In this document: in pieces, positions 1 through 11,479 of the stretch
Position numbering within the stretch: the first letter of the stretch is position 1
Layout of the letters: the number at the start of each line of letters is the position of its first letter
Source: Melitaea cinxia
Lineage: Eukaryota; Arthropoda; Insecta; Lepidoptera; Nymphalidae
DNA: 64,000 bases
Direction of reading: 5' to 3'
NCBI RefSeq assembly: GCF_905220565.1
Contig: NC_059414.1
Span: forward strand, 8,802,001 to 8,866,000
The notes under the pieces: model-generated
What the model was told of the DNA's origin: nothing
Seen by the model: the letters and a program-made list of their open reading frames with translations, nothing else
The model's database searches: none
Program-made: the position numbers and the translations under genes

Positions 1-1325
1 AGTACACTACATTGTTCAGTTTGCATATTGAATTGTGCGTTCGTATTGTTTATAACTCGATTAACAACGTGTGTGGCTTAGGGCTTGTGGGGAAAGCTCT
101 TGAACGTTGCAATTAGGATGTCTACATGACGGAGTTTTATCGGTGGTTATGCATCACGAAATCAACCGTTATGAGTCTATGAAAATCTTTGCTTGCATGC
201 TATTACGAAAATATTATAATATTGTATAGATGACTGAATGAGACGAAGCTTTGTTTACGCTTACTTGACTTTTTCTGTTAAATAATATACTACTGCGTCT
301 TATTTGTTAATACATAAATTATTTTTTTAATAATACAAGTAAATGAAATAGTAAATAGAAGAAGTAAGAAGAAGTAATAAGAATATTGTGATATACATTT
401 TTGAGATCTCGTTATTGACCAAGAGTGAGCATGACCACGGCACTATTTAGAAATGTCATAAATAAATCATAATATACTAGACTCATTTCCAATTGACACA
501 ATAAATTATTTTGTATAATTTAATTCGTACCGCTCTATAAGCAGTATAAAGCTATTTATAATGGGGCACGCCCACAGAGTAATTTTCGTCTTTAAACGCC
601 TTATTAACGACGCTGCATTGTTTTTAACTAGATATTTGGATTAAGTACTTATTACCTCTAAAATCTTATCATTAATCTTAATTGCGAAATAGCAATAAAA
701 TATTGCTTAGACGATTCGGGGAAAGCAACCGTATAATGTGCCTTATGTCCTTCGAAATAAAGTTGAAAGTTAGAATGTGTCGTTAATAATGATTGGAATC
801 GATCATTACGGGGCTTATAAGAACGGGATCGTGGGAAAACGTTCGATAGCTAAAGTATGGGATTGAGATTTTTAATATCAACATTGAACTTTTTACTTGG
901 TAATGTCATTAAATAACAATACTTATGGTCTAAAAGGGATTTGCAGAAAGTTTCGTCTAATAGTTGATTTATTATCTCTTTAGTGACATATAAAAATATA
1001 AAACACAGTATATAGTATAAATCAGTTATTTTATTATTTATTTATTGTGTCTGTTACAGTTTGGATATAGGATTTATATATTTCGAAAGAGCATATTTTG
1101 GCATTTAAAGTATTTGCTCTTTCTTTGCTCGTCTATTTATATGTTTATTGTTATACTTACCACTCTTGATATGGAATTATTTCAAAAATTTTATAATACT
1201 AATGAATATAATATGTGTACTTTTTTTTGTCGTAAGAAAAGTTTAGCATAACAAATATATATAACATTGTGATCTCTTGATATCACTGTAAAGGACTAAG
1301 AATCTTTGTACACGTTACAAAATGA
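1..1325. other. AT-rich non-coding DNA, probably dys intron
   Basis: This lies downstream of the last visible dys exon on the minus strand. No remaining PAS-domain exon is seen. A reading frame at 1045-1251 is low-complexity and AT-driven. Nothing else is recognised. Confidence 0.55.
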
Positions 1326-1510
1326 TTATTGCCCCAGCGGTTGTGGATTCAATCCTCACCTCGAGTGTGGGTGTCATATATATATTGATTAATATATTTA
1401 TCACATAAAAAGAAAATATAATTATGGAGCTATATAATCCGGCTGTTATAAATACGTTTTATGTTACCTTAGGAATGGACGACCATTTTGTATGTCAATC
1501 GTATTTATTA
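1326..1510 (+). repeat. SINE family A, degenerate copy
   Basis: Decayed plus-strand copy of the tRNA-headed SINE seen better at 40943-41185. Recognisable parts are the B-box-like region with the sequence CTCGAGTGTGGGTGT, the middle piece with GGCTGTTA, and the tail region with GGAATGGACGACC. Confidence 0.6.
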
Positions 1511-1572
1511 TTATTTACATTGTCCAGAATATTAAATAATAAATAATAATAATAATGATAAATATCATATAA

Positions 1573-1793
1573 CATACACGGTCGTCTGTTCCTACGGTAA
1601 GCAACTTAATGCTTATGTTACAGGTAACAGCCGACCGTCATAACTATTTTTTTTTGATAAACATACATAGAAATAATACATATATAAATATATCAATACA
1701 AATATTATATTACACCCAGACTCAGGCGAGAATCGAACCCGCAACCCGCAGAACAGAAAGCAGGCACTACAAACTGCGCCAACGGGCTAGTCG
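1573..1793 (-). repeat. SINE family A, tRNA-headed
   Basis: On the minus strand it starts TAGCCCGTTGGCGCAGTTTG (A-box-like), has the B box GGTTCGATTC, then GAGTCTGGGTGTAATATA, and ends with the block complementary to 1573-1640 (GTCGGCTGTTACCTGTAAC, then GTTGCTTACCGTAGG). It matches 33668-33893 and 40943-41185. With the degenerate copy at 1326-1510 it forms a tail-to-tail pair. Confidence 0.8.
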
Positions 1794-1799
1794 AAATTT

Positions 1800-3506
1800 A
1801 TATTAATGCAATGAAATTCAGTGATGTTCAAAGGTCAAAATAACTTGTTGGCAAAGCTCTTTCAGTCGCTAGAATCAGATCGCGGATTGAATGTCGACCT
1901 CAACGCCTATCTCGCGACATCTGACAAACTATTTCGATCACAACAAAATGTCGGGCCATTCGACTGAATAAACTTACAACTGTTTTTTTGTTTTTGGTTT
2001 CTTTTAATCAAGTGTATATTATTCTCATCCTCATTAAAAACAAATCTTAATTTTATGGAATATCATATTAAAATTGAATCGGTAAGTGTTCCTTGTAAAA
2101 CTTTTTAAATGAGTTTTGAATAATTTTGCCTAATTTTAAATATGGGCTTCGGGGACATTTAAAATAATTCTGAAAAAGTTTAATTCTAGACTTAAATTTA
2201 TTCATTTTTAACGTTGTCTTCTATCTATGGTATAGAAGATGTTGCATAAAGGCTTACGTTTAGTGCCTAAAAAGCTACAATAGAAATGAACACAAAACTA
2301 ATACAAATGAGGCATTATTTCAATTTTATCTCTTGTGCGAACAGTTCACTGGTAATGGTTATTAATCACAATCGGTACATACTGATCATGTATCATTACA
2401 TGCGAGCTAGCACGTGGTACACGAACCGACAGACAGGGCTAATTTTTATTCTTTATACAGCTTGTATAGGGAAATATTTTTATTCTACTAAGTTAAAGTT
2501 CATCTTCTCACATCTTATGACATCTTTGAGCGCATTTATGACTAGTTACCAGTTAAAATTATTATTGATATTTTTGCGTTAGGTGACGTATTTATTAGAG
2601 CAGTCGAAGGCTATATTAAATCACGCGACTAGAGTGACCAAATATGTTAAAATTAGCAAACATGAATTGATTTTAAAAGTATGGGAATGCTATTATCTTA
2701 CAGATAAAAAAATAAAGCAACTGCTACTTCGTTGCTCGTAGAAAATGTTTGTGACTTCATAAATCCTTTATGCAGTACAAAGTTTTTTATATATCTATGT
2801 CTTCAGTTTTTAATTGATGACCCTCAGTAGTTGGACTATATACATACAAATGAAAAATTTCCACTAAGTCGCAGTGAAAAAATGTCTAATTAAACCTCCT
2901 TTTGAATTGACATGGAAAACAGGTGTTGTATGGCCCAACATTGGACATATTTGCAGGCTTTTTTATATAATTAAGTACTACTAATTTATTATCAACATTA
3001 ATCCAAAGACGTTCCACATTGATGTCCTCAGACCAAATAATAAATGCGACTGCAGACGATTTATTTAAAACGGTTTATTATTGCAATACCACAACTAAAC
3101 AAATAAATATTAATAACGGACAAACTTTATGAATCAACCTGTAGGGTTGGTGTGCGGGCGCGGCTAACAATAAAACATAGTGATTAATTTATCGTCTTTA
3201 GCTAGGGCTGCGAATGCTACTATAACGATACGACGTTTTACTATATCTGGGTTCAGTGTACAGCATATGTCGAAGAAAGGGGTATAAATAAGTAATATGC
3301 CAAGAGATTTGAGGTATATGTACCAATTAAAAGTGTAAAATTTATCTACTAACTATAATTAAAAGATATAAATAAAATTAAATTATTTGTGACGACATAT
3401 CAAAAAATATAAGTAGATATAACAAATACTTTAGATAGATAGATTATACTAGATATAATATAGAAGGATAGGTATATTAAATTTTACTGAGTACTTTTTA
3501 TTCTTA
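1800..3506. other. AT-rich non-coding DNA
   Basis: Probable dys intron sequence. A 98-codon frame at 2286-2582 lacks any recognisable domain and is treated as chance. No repeat family is recognised. Confidence 0.5.
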
Positions 3507-3595
3507 TGGATGTCCCCACTGTGCTTCGGAGAGCACGTTAAGCTGGCGGTCGCAGTTGTTATCATAAATATTAGATAGCGATCATTAATATAGAT
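3507..3595 (+). repeat. SINE family B, fragment
   Basis: Middle section only: TCCCCACTGTGCTTCGGAGA, then GCACGTTAAGC, GGTCGCAGTTGTTATCAT and GATAGCGATCATTA match the central part of the full copy at 60423-60760. Both ends are missing. Confidence 0.75.
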
Positions 3596-3907
3596 CGGTT
3601 AATTTTTTAAAAGCTTTGCCAACCCTAATTCCGGCGCAACTAACGAGAGATTTGGGGTCACCTCGGTACGATTTGTTTCAACCGGCAGGCTTTGTTTGAG
3701 AAAAATTGGGCGATGAGAATTTATTGATTTTGTTAGGTATTGTTTGAGTGTTATGAAGGCTTAATGATACTTTTGATGAAATATAACTGTCATTGATTGT
3801 ATATTTTTTTTGTTACAGTTTTAAAGGTAAGCTTAGTGTTCGAAGTTTGTTTTATAGGTTGAATATTATAGGTAAAATCTTTTTGAATTAATTTGTATAT
3901 TTAATTT

Positions 3908-3990
3908 AAGGATACTATAATTATACTTACATATATATATTTGTACCTAAGGATACTATAATTAAACTTTCAAATATATATTTGTATATT
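3908..3990. repeat. tandem duplication, period about 41 bases, two copies
   Basis: Both units begin AAGGATACTATAATTA and continue with an AT-rich block ending ATATATTTGTA. The second differs by a few bases. It lies about 135 bases past the donor of the PAS-A exon, in the next dys intron. Confidence 0.8.
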
Positions 3991-4123
3991 TTTAAGTAAT
4001 TAATATTTAAACTATGAATCCTAAATATTTAAATGAAAATTTGTTATTCTTCTATTGTATTAGGTTCAAAAGATAAAATTTAATTTTAATTTTTTGTTTC
4101 TAACAATGTTTACAAGTACTTAC

Positions 4124-4213
4124 CATCGAGTGTCCAAGATATTCAGCCGCGTTGTCTGATATGTACAGCAGTTTCCCATTTTGAGTCATCATCATCAGGA
4201 ATCCGTTTAGTGC
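4124..4213 (-). CDS. dys: dysfusion/NPAS4-like, first PAS-A exon
   Basis: Exactly 30 codons, phase 0 at both ends, begin ALNGFLMMMTQNGKLLYISD and end NAAEYLGHSM. This is the N-terminal strand pair and first helix of a PAS-A domain; the YLGHSM ending is characteristic of the NPAS4/dysfusion subfamily. The acceptor is ttttag before 4213 and the donor is ATG|GTAAGT at 4124/4123. PAS-A mediates dimerisation with ARNT/Tango and partner specificity. The rest of PAS-A (normally continuing with a segment around a GDS.YDIID motif) should be the next exon, but nothing matching it is seen in positions 1-4123 on the minus strand, so the gene runs off the left edge. Confidence 0.93.
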
Positions 4214-6740
4214 CTAAAACAATGTCCACAATATATTTCCCTATCTAAAATATTTGCTTCTTATTGTATAAATTAGGTACAAAATATGCGGTTTTTATTA
4301 ATTAATTAGAATTCGACGAAGTCCCGTCACTTACTTAAATCAACTACATCTAGAAAATTCCTTATATTATTGACGTAGTTTATATTTAAAATACATTTCG
4401 TGGTATGTGGTGTAAGAAAAGAACCCGAAAAAATCAATATATCTTATTAATTTATTTGATAAAGTTCAGAAGATGAAGAATCATGGAAAAAAAGCTATGC
4501 AGAGCAGTGGCGTATAAGTTACAGGCATTGTATTTGAAGTTACGAAATATATTACTTTAAATTTTATAAAAAAAAAATAGGACTACTGAACATGTAAAAC
4601 ATTTAAAAAATTACTGCTTCATTTATTTAATAAAATAATTATGACAAAAAATGTTACATTTCGAAATTTATTTGTGTTTGTGTAGACTGTTATTATGATA
4701 CACAATAAGTTACAATCAAATATTCAAATGCCAGGTTTCACTTTCATAATACTAGGAACGATATAGGCATTGTGAGGCTATTATAGTAAACTGCGATAAT
4801 CTATGATAAGGGCTAGTCCACAGTTTGCACGTACATTAAAACGATAATATCAAACATCGTGTGTGTTAACTGCGTAGTTTCATTGGTAAAAGTATTTCAT
4901 ATTTTCTAATAAAATAATATTTTTTATATATAATTATGTCTGTTCATTTTTACTTAAAGCAGATACAAACTAAGAAAGATGATAAAAATTGGTCACGTGA
5001 CGTAATGTGTAAGTATATGTAAGGTAATTAAATAAATATTTTAATGGTTTTTGTCTTAATATAAGAAAATATACTTCAACTAAATTGTCAATGTCATTTT
5101 TAATTTCACTTATGATCGTATAGGTATTTATTGTGTTCATGTAAGAGTATTCAGCAATAGGTAAGCGATAGCGAGAATTGTTGAATTATTGCAATTGAAT
5201 AGCAGTAGGCGAGGTGCCTGTAGTGAGGAAGTAAAATAAAAATTACAGATACTAATAATTAATAATTACATAATTAGTAAAAAAGACGTAGAATACATGT
5301 TTGATATTTAATAGGCGATCAGCAATTAATATATAACGTATTACATGAATTAGGGGTCGTTGTTGGTTGGTTTGTTTCAATTTCCTTCCTTCAATCTACA
5401 ATAATATATTGTCTACTAGTATACACATTATAAATTAGACGATTTAATCATTTTATCGAAATGTCATGGAGTAAAGCAGTTGTTGATGAATAGGAAAATA
5501 TTTTCACATATATTCCTAATTTAATAATGAGTCAATGAAACAAGTATCAAAACTAATTGCAAGTAAAACTAGAAGATGTGTCTAGTATGTTCTAAGTACA
5601 ATATAAATTTTAGTGTGAACCTTGTTCGCTCATAAGTTATATTATTGCATCGGTAATCTTTACGTTGATATCTCCGGGCTTATTTCACGTTTCCGCTATC
5701 TTTCAACATATCTTTTCATATGTCTTTGTGTGAACTAGGGCGCTATATTTCAATAATATTTAAGCACGATTCTCCTAAATTACGGTCCACATATTATATT
5801 TGATGAATCTGTTTCAAGTTTAAAATTAATTCCAACGGAAAACAGAACCAAATATTAATAAGATTAAAGTAAATAGCCCTGGTTATTTTGGTTTATTTGG
5901 TTTATTGCCCTTTAAGTTATTCCTAGCATTATATGAAGAGGGTTTTTCAATACAATACTCAAAAATTAAAATTAAAAGGCGTGATAAAAATTATAATTTG
6001 AATATAATTGTCATATAAAAATAATCTTCAAATACATGGTTAAAATAAAAGTTACTGTTTGCACTCATACGCATACTAAAACCAGATGATATAATAACAT
6101 GTAAATAAATTAATTTCCGTTTGAAAAAGCCTTTCAAATTTAACTAAAGGACTCTAAGATGCATTTAATAAATGGTTTAAAAACAACACGCCCATTTAAT
6201 AACGTAGTTTACTCGAAATGAAATAAATTTGTACTAGACTTATCTCATTCTTTTGTAGCGTAAACTAATCGGAGGAAAGGAGAAGACGAATGATGAAGAG
6301 TACCAATTTGTATAACACAATACAGCGTGGGAAACAGAGGAGATCTTTAAGGCTTCATATTTTAACGTGTTATTTTTAAATGTTAATGTTATTTGAGAAC
6401 TAATTTATTCGAATATTCGTAATCGAATTTCAAATACTAAATTATTTGATCTATGTCAAATATTTTAAAATTAAGTAATACAGTGAAATGAATCAGTTCG
6501 TTTTTTTTTATGAAGGATTAAATATATTTTTAAAAATTCGCATATTTTTTTGCAATAATTATTTTAGATTATGTGACAGAAGTATTTTCAAGTTTTAGAG
6601 GAATTTCGTAGACTTGTGCATAAGGACATTCATTACAAAAACTAGGACTACAAATTCACATAATAATAATATTTTATACAACATGCCAGTACGATATTAA
6701 TGTTTATTGTTATCGATATATGTAAGTAAGATATACTTAC
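4214..6740 (-). other. dys intron (about 2.5 kb), no recognised repeat
   Basis: AT-rich sequence between the linker exon and the PAS-A exon. I see no SINE, LINE or Helitron-like copy and no other reading frame of note, in contrast to the large upstream intron. Confidence 0.75.
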
Positions 6741-6802
6741 CTTTGAAAATCCGAAGTTCGGAGCGTTAGATGATTGCTGGTTGATGTCAAAGCGTTTGAA
6801 AA
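6741..6802 (-). CDS. dys: dysfusion/NPAS4-like, 62-base linker exon between bHLH and PAS-A
   Basis: This short exon has an acceptor tttccacag (reading minus) just before 6802 and a consensus donor AAAG|GTAAGT at 6741/6740. Two bases complete the split codon left by the bHLH exon (giving V), then 20 codons read FKRFDINQQSSNAPNFGFSK and end in phase 0, which matches the start of the 4124-4213 exon. The peptide is the polar linker expected between helix 2 and the PAS-A domain and has no motif of its own. The call depends on the phase fit, the two good splice sites and the position between two clear dys exons. Skipping this exon would shift the frame and stop the protein early in the next exon. 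Confidence 0.86.
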
Positions 6803-8450
6803 CTGTGGAAAATGTTGAAAAGTATTAATTAGATATATATTAAAATTATATTTACGACGATATTTCTCAGTTCCTGTGTTAACAAAAAAAATCTGTTATC
6901 TCTGTTAATGAGAGTATGGAAACTTTGTTATTATTTACTTTTTTGTGTTTTTATTTTAAATATAAAATACATATATAATATAGAAATATACATATTAGAA
7001 ATTACTTTCTAAGCACATAGCGACACGATCGCCGTTCATATCGATTCTTGAAAGCGATATCTTAGAAATTACGCGTGTACCGTGTATTGTCATTTAGCGA
7101 GAGATTACACACCCACAGTCTGTGTCCATAAAACAGTTAATACGAACATAATGTGCCCGGCGTCGATAAGAAATTGTAACGTTGTTCAAAGTGAAATGCC
7201 ATTTGTAAGGTTATTTACTTATTCTGTGAATATTCAACGTAACACATTTCAAATCTGAATTGCTTGATTCATAGTTTAGTCTCTCAGTTTTTTTTTTTGT
7301 TCTAATTTGTGAATGTAATTCTTTTATTAAATCTTAAATGACCTTATGTCATCGATTAACTGATGACATAAGTATTTGATAATTTTATGTTTGATTACAA
7401 ATTCTTCATTCCAGAATTTTTGTCAGAATATGTTGTGAACAAATGATCAATATGATTGTGCTTTATCTTAAAATCGTCTCACACTAAATAATTGATAAAA
7501 TTGTGGGCCTTAATCAAACTTATCTATTTCAGATACATCGAAGATACTAAAAATATATAATCGAAAAAAAAAAATGTTACAGTCAAATAAGTCTTTGAAA
7601 TATAGTATTCAAAATTAATTCAATTTACGAATTCACATTATATTTAAGTAGGTATTATGTTCATGATACATATAAAAGACCTTAAACCTAAATTCAAACG
7701 ACGAGTAAAATTCGAACAATTGACGATTTGAGCGGCCTACTCGTACAGTAGAGTGGAGATTACATCTATTGGCTACGTTCGGTACTACAAGCTGGTATAC
7801 CTATCGAACCTTTTGTGACCTTTCCTTGTTCGTACAGTCCATGTAATAAATTTTTAGACAAATTTTAATATTGTCTAAAATAAAAATGAAAATATTTCGT
7901 TTTAAATTAAATACTGTTACATTTTTCTACTTATTTTTATTGAACATTACAAATAAATTAGAAACGAAGCTCAAAGGTAACAAACAAGGTATTATACAAT
8001 GTAAGAATGCGCGGATTTATGACAAATTAGCCATTTCCTCCAGACAACCTGAATATTTTAAAATGAAATAAATATATATGAAAATATCGTATCTATATCT
8101 ATATCGTATCTATAAAAGATTGAAAATAGATTAAATATGTCCTTTATATTTTAACTATTTTCAATCGTTATATATAAAATATGATTATTAGTATTGCAAC
8201 TTCGTTTTGTTTAATGTCTTTATTTTACTTTAATTCAAGTAATAAAATATCTAAATTATTAAAATATACAAATGTCTAATACTTAGATCAATTTTCAATA
8301 GACACTGTTCTAGGTCAATGTAATTATTTTATTAAATTTAATATAAACTAGACACGCACTTTTCGATATATAGTAATAAAGCCGCGTTTTGTACATATCT
8401 TCTATTATTTTGATGAATGAACAATTATTATTATAAGTAACTTGATTTAT

Positions 8451-8510
8451 GATACATATGTAATGATGATTTATATATGTGTCACATACATATATCATTA
8501 CATATGTATC
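8451..8510. other. 60-base inverted repeat / long hairpin
   Basis: The arm at 8451-8467 (GATACATATGTAATGAT) is the exact reverse complement of 8494-8510. The bases between are also partly complementary, so a long AT-rich hairpin can form. It could be a remnant of an inverted-repeat element or simply AT-rich palindromy. Confidence 0.7.
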
Positions 8511-11218
8511 GTTCTTTTATTTATAAATTCATATATTAAATAAGAATAACTTAAAATTAATTCGGTCGCCGACTTTACACTTAACAATTTTGTGAAAGGA
8601 TATTGTAATAGCGAATATTTAAACGGTTGTTGAGAGATGCGGTCGGGTTGTGTAACCGATTGATTGTGGTTTGTGGTGGTTTTATCATAGTATTGTTAAA
8701 GGGCAAATTCAGACAAATCATTGTATCTGTGATTTTGATCTTATGTTAAAGTATCAGTTTGTTCAATATTCACGGAACTTGTCTTACATTTCTACATTAT
8801 ATCCTTTGTAGGTACAAAATATTGTTGTCGATACAAAGAGAACACGCTAATTTCGGGCATATATAAAACACTTTTAAGCGTTACAGTAGGTTATGAAATA
8901 TCAAGCTACGACTCGTAGGAAAAGAGCAGTAACCGTAAAGTTAACTCTATTAAAATAACTCTAGTGTCGCTGCAATATGCACGCATTTGCTGCATATGAG
9001 ACGCCTAGTAAAAATTAATGAAGTGAGTTTCATATTCCCTGTGTAATTATAATATGATCTAATTTCGTTAGTGTAGAAATATATGAACATTTCGTTGCAT
9101 GTACACCTATACTTTTACTGAACCAGTATAATTTACTTTAAATGCTTAAGCCTTTACGTGTATTTGTAACTAATGGTCGATTTTAGCGACGTTCTGTAAT
9201 TTGGCCGAAGCGGTGTTTCAAAAACGAAAACTGACGTTTTAACGATGACACGCAATTATCTCGCACACGTATTTAACATCAATCACAATTTGTTATCTGC
9301 GGACAACCGGCGTATCGTACAAATCGTAATCGTATTACCTCCGGCGAAATTCCGAATCATTGTTGTAAAATCGATGTCACTGTAAGCACTTAGGGAACAA
9401 ACATTGTTGTAATTAATCGATTTCATCTATCGATACTTTCTCGGTTGAAACATCGATAAACAATAACCGAGAGCGGGCACCCGATTATATTGATAAGATA
9501 TCGAGTAATTCCAGACTCTAATGGACCCGCCGCGGAGTATAAGGAGGTACTTTCTAAAGTATCTTTAAAAGAGGATGGATTAGAATATTGAAATCTTTTA
9601 ACTCTGATGCAGCTTAATTTTTTGAGACCTGTATCATTGTAATCTTTACTTATGAAATAACATGTTCCATCTGAGTAACTGATTCGTGTCAGGGAATGAA
9701 TAAGTAATATAAAGCACTATTAAACCCAGTAAACATCAAACTATTAACTTATGCCTCATATTTCATGTATGAAGTAGGATTATAGCTGAATCTCTGACGT
9801 TGTCTCAAACTAGTTTTCCGAGATACATGTTTCAGAAGTTTTTCGAATTGAACAGCTAACCTCACGATACTGTGTGACTTGAACCTTACTTGAAACCTGC
9901 GAAGTGTGTACCCAGATTTAAAAACGTAATCGAGTGGAGCTGACCCAAGTATTCTATTTACCAACCATTATAGTTCCATTTAAAAAGGTACTCCTTAAAA
10001 CACATTTCATAACACATCCCTAAGATAAAGGCTGGCAATTATATCTAATAGAAATCTAATGGTTTACTCGTCTGAATATTAATCTGAGTCAGTACAAATC
10101 GCGCTCACGAACCTCTAACATGCCTCTAACTGATTCTAACGCGCGGTCGAAGGCACTAAGCATTTTGTTATGTTAAGCTTAACGATTACTTTAACTTTAG
10201 CTCGGGACGCCGTGCATACTGCGATGATTAAGTTTGTCATATTTACCTTTGTGTGTGAAATAGTCGAACTCTGTTGTTCTTTACATACAACAAATCATTT
10301 AAATAATAAATCAAAGATTATATCGTAAGAAATGCAATAGAAGGGTGCGAAAAGGCTGGTGAAGATATCGAAATAAATATTTCAATAATCTAATTCTGAA
10401 TATAAAATTTATAAAGTTGAGAAGCGTGTATAAAATAAATGTAAGGTTTTTATAATACACAAAAAATACAATAACCTACAAAAACTGTACGAAAATATAC
10501 GTTAAGGGATAAAAAAATGTAAAATGTGTAGAAAAAAATCCAAGTTTTACGATACAGCTACATGACTGACGATCTGAAGTCATTAATGTAATTAATCGCT
10601 TGTATGGTAAGCACAACAATGCATTATGTTTCAACAAAACGCATGGGCTATGTAGATCCGTTTTTATTATATATTATAATAAAAAAAGAACAACCAAACA
10701 AAAAAAACGTTATGTATTCAGAAATTGCTATTTTATATTGATTCGAAATGAGCTAGAAAAGTAGGTACTTATAATAACCGTAATATAGAGAAAGGAAGAA
10801 GTAGGCCTTACCATTTACTCATAAGCAGTTAAATTTATAAATAAACTTATGTAAGTGCTAGCATCGTCATGGGTTAGTTAATTAATTAAGGCTCGTGGTA
10901 TCGTTTCAAATGCGCTCGCTAATCAATTCTAAGTACCAACCGTTTAAAACCGATCGTCCACGTAAATTTAACACGCTATAACAAATTGAATTTATTTTTT
11001 TAGTTTAATTTTTTTCTAATAAATATTAGAAAAAATTGAGACCTGTGTTCATGTATAAAAGCAAAGATTTTTATGAAAAATTAAAAAAAAAATAGACCCA
11101 ACACGACATTGATGATATACACTGTGCTCAGTGACAAATTAAAAAAAAAATTGTTATAGTTGTTTTACATTTATATAATATTTATATTTTACTTTTTACG
11201 AGATGATTATAAAAACTT
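8511..11218. other. dys intron stretch with a less AT-rich island
   Basis: No repeat family or exon is recognised. Positions about 9180-9540 are less AT-rich and include several CGATA/ATCGAT motifs near 9417-9470. A 71-codon minus-strand frame at 9749-9964 has no recognisable domain. Confidence 0.45.
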
Positions 11219-11466
11219 AACTGAGGTAAGACACAGCAAACAATATCCTGCTCAAAATCTGGAACAGCCCGACTGAGGAAGTGCCTCAACTATACTTCTG
11301 TAAACGACATCGCAATAAATCCTGTTGTTGTGTGTTGTATTCCTGTGGTAAGTAAGGTGACCAACGTCGTGGGTCGTCGTGGTTAAGGGTCGGCAACGTG
11401 CTTGCAATGTTTCTGATATTTCCTAGTTGATATAAAAAACTAGATGGCCTAGTTGTATAAAAAATG
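11219..11466 (+). repeat. repeat family D, diverged copy
   Basis: Sense orientation: starts CTGAGGTAAGACACAGCA, then CCTGCTCAAAATCTGGA, CAGCCCGACTG, GTAAGTAAGGTGACCA and GTCGGCAACGTGCTTGC, ending near CCTAGTTGTATAAAAAA. Same order as the better copy at 59300-59580. Confidence 0.75.
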
Positions 11467-11479
11467 CAATAAATCAATT

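Noticed and set aside
2286..2582. 98-codon plus-strand frame
   Set aside because: No recognisable domain and no splice sites; most likely chance.
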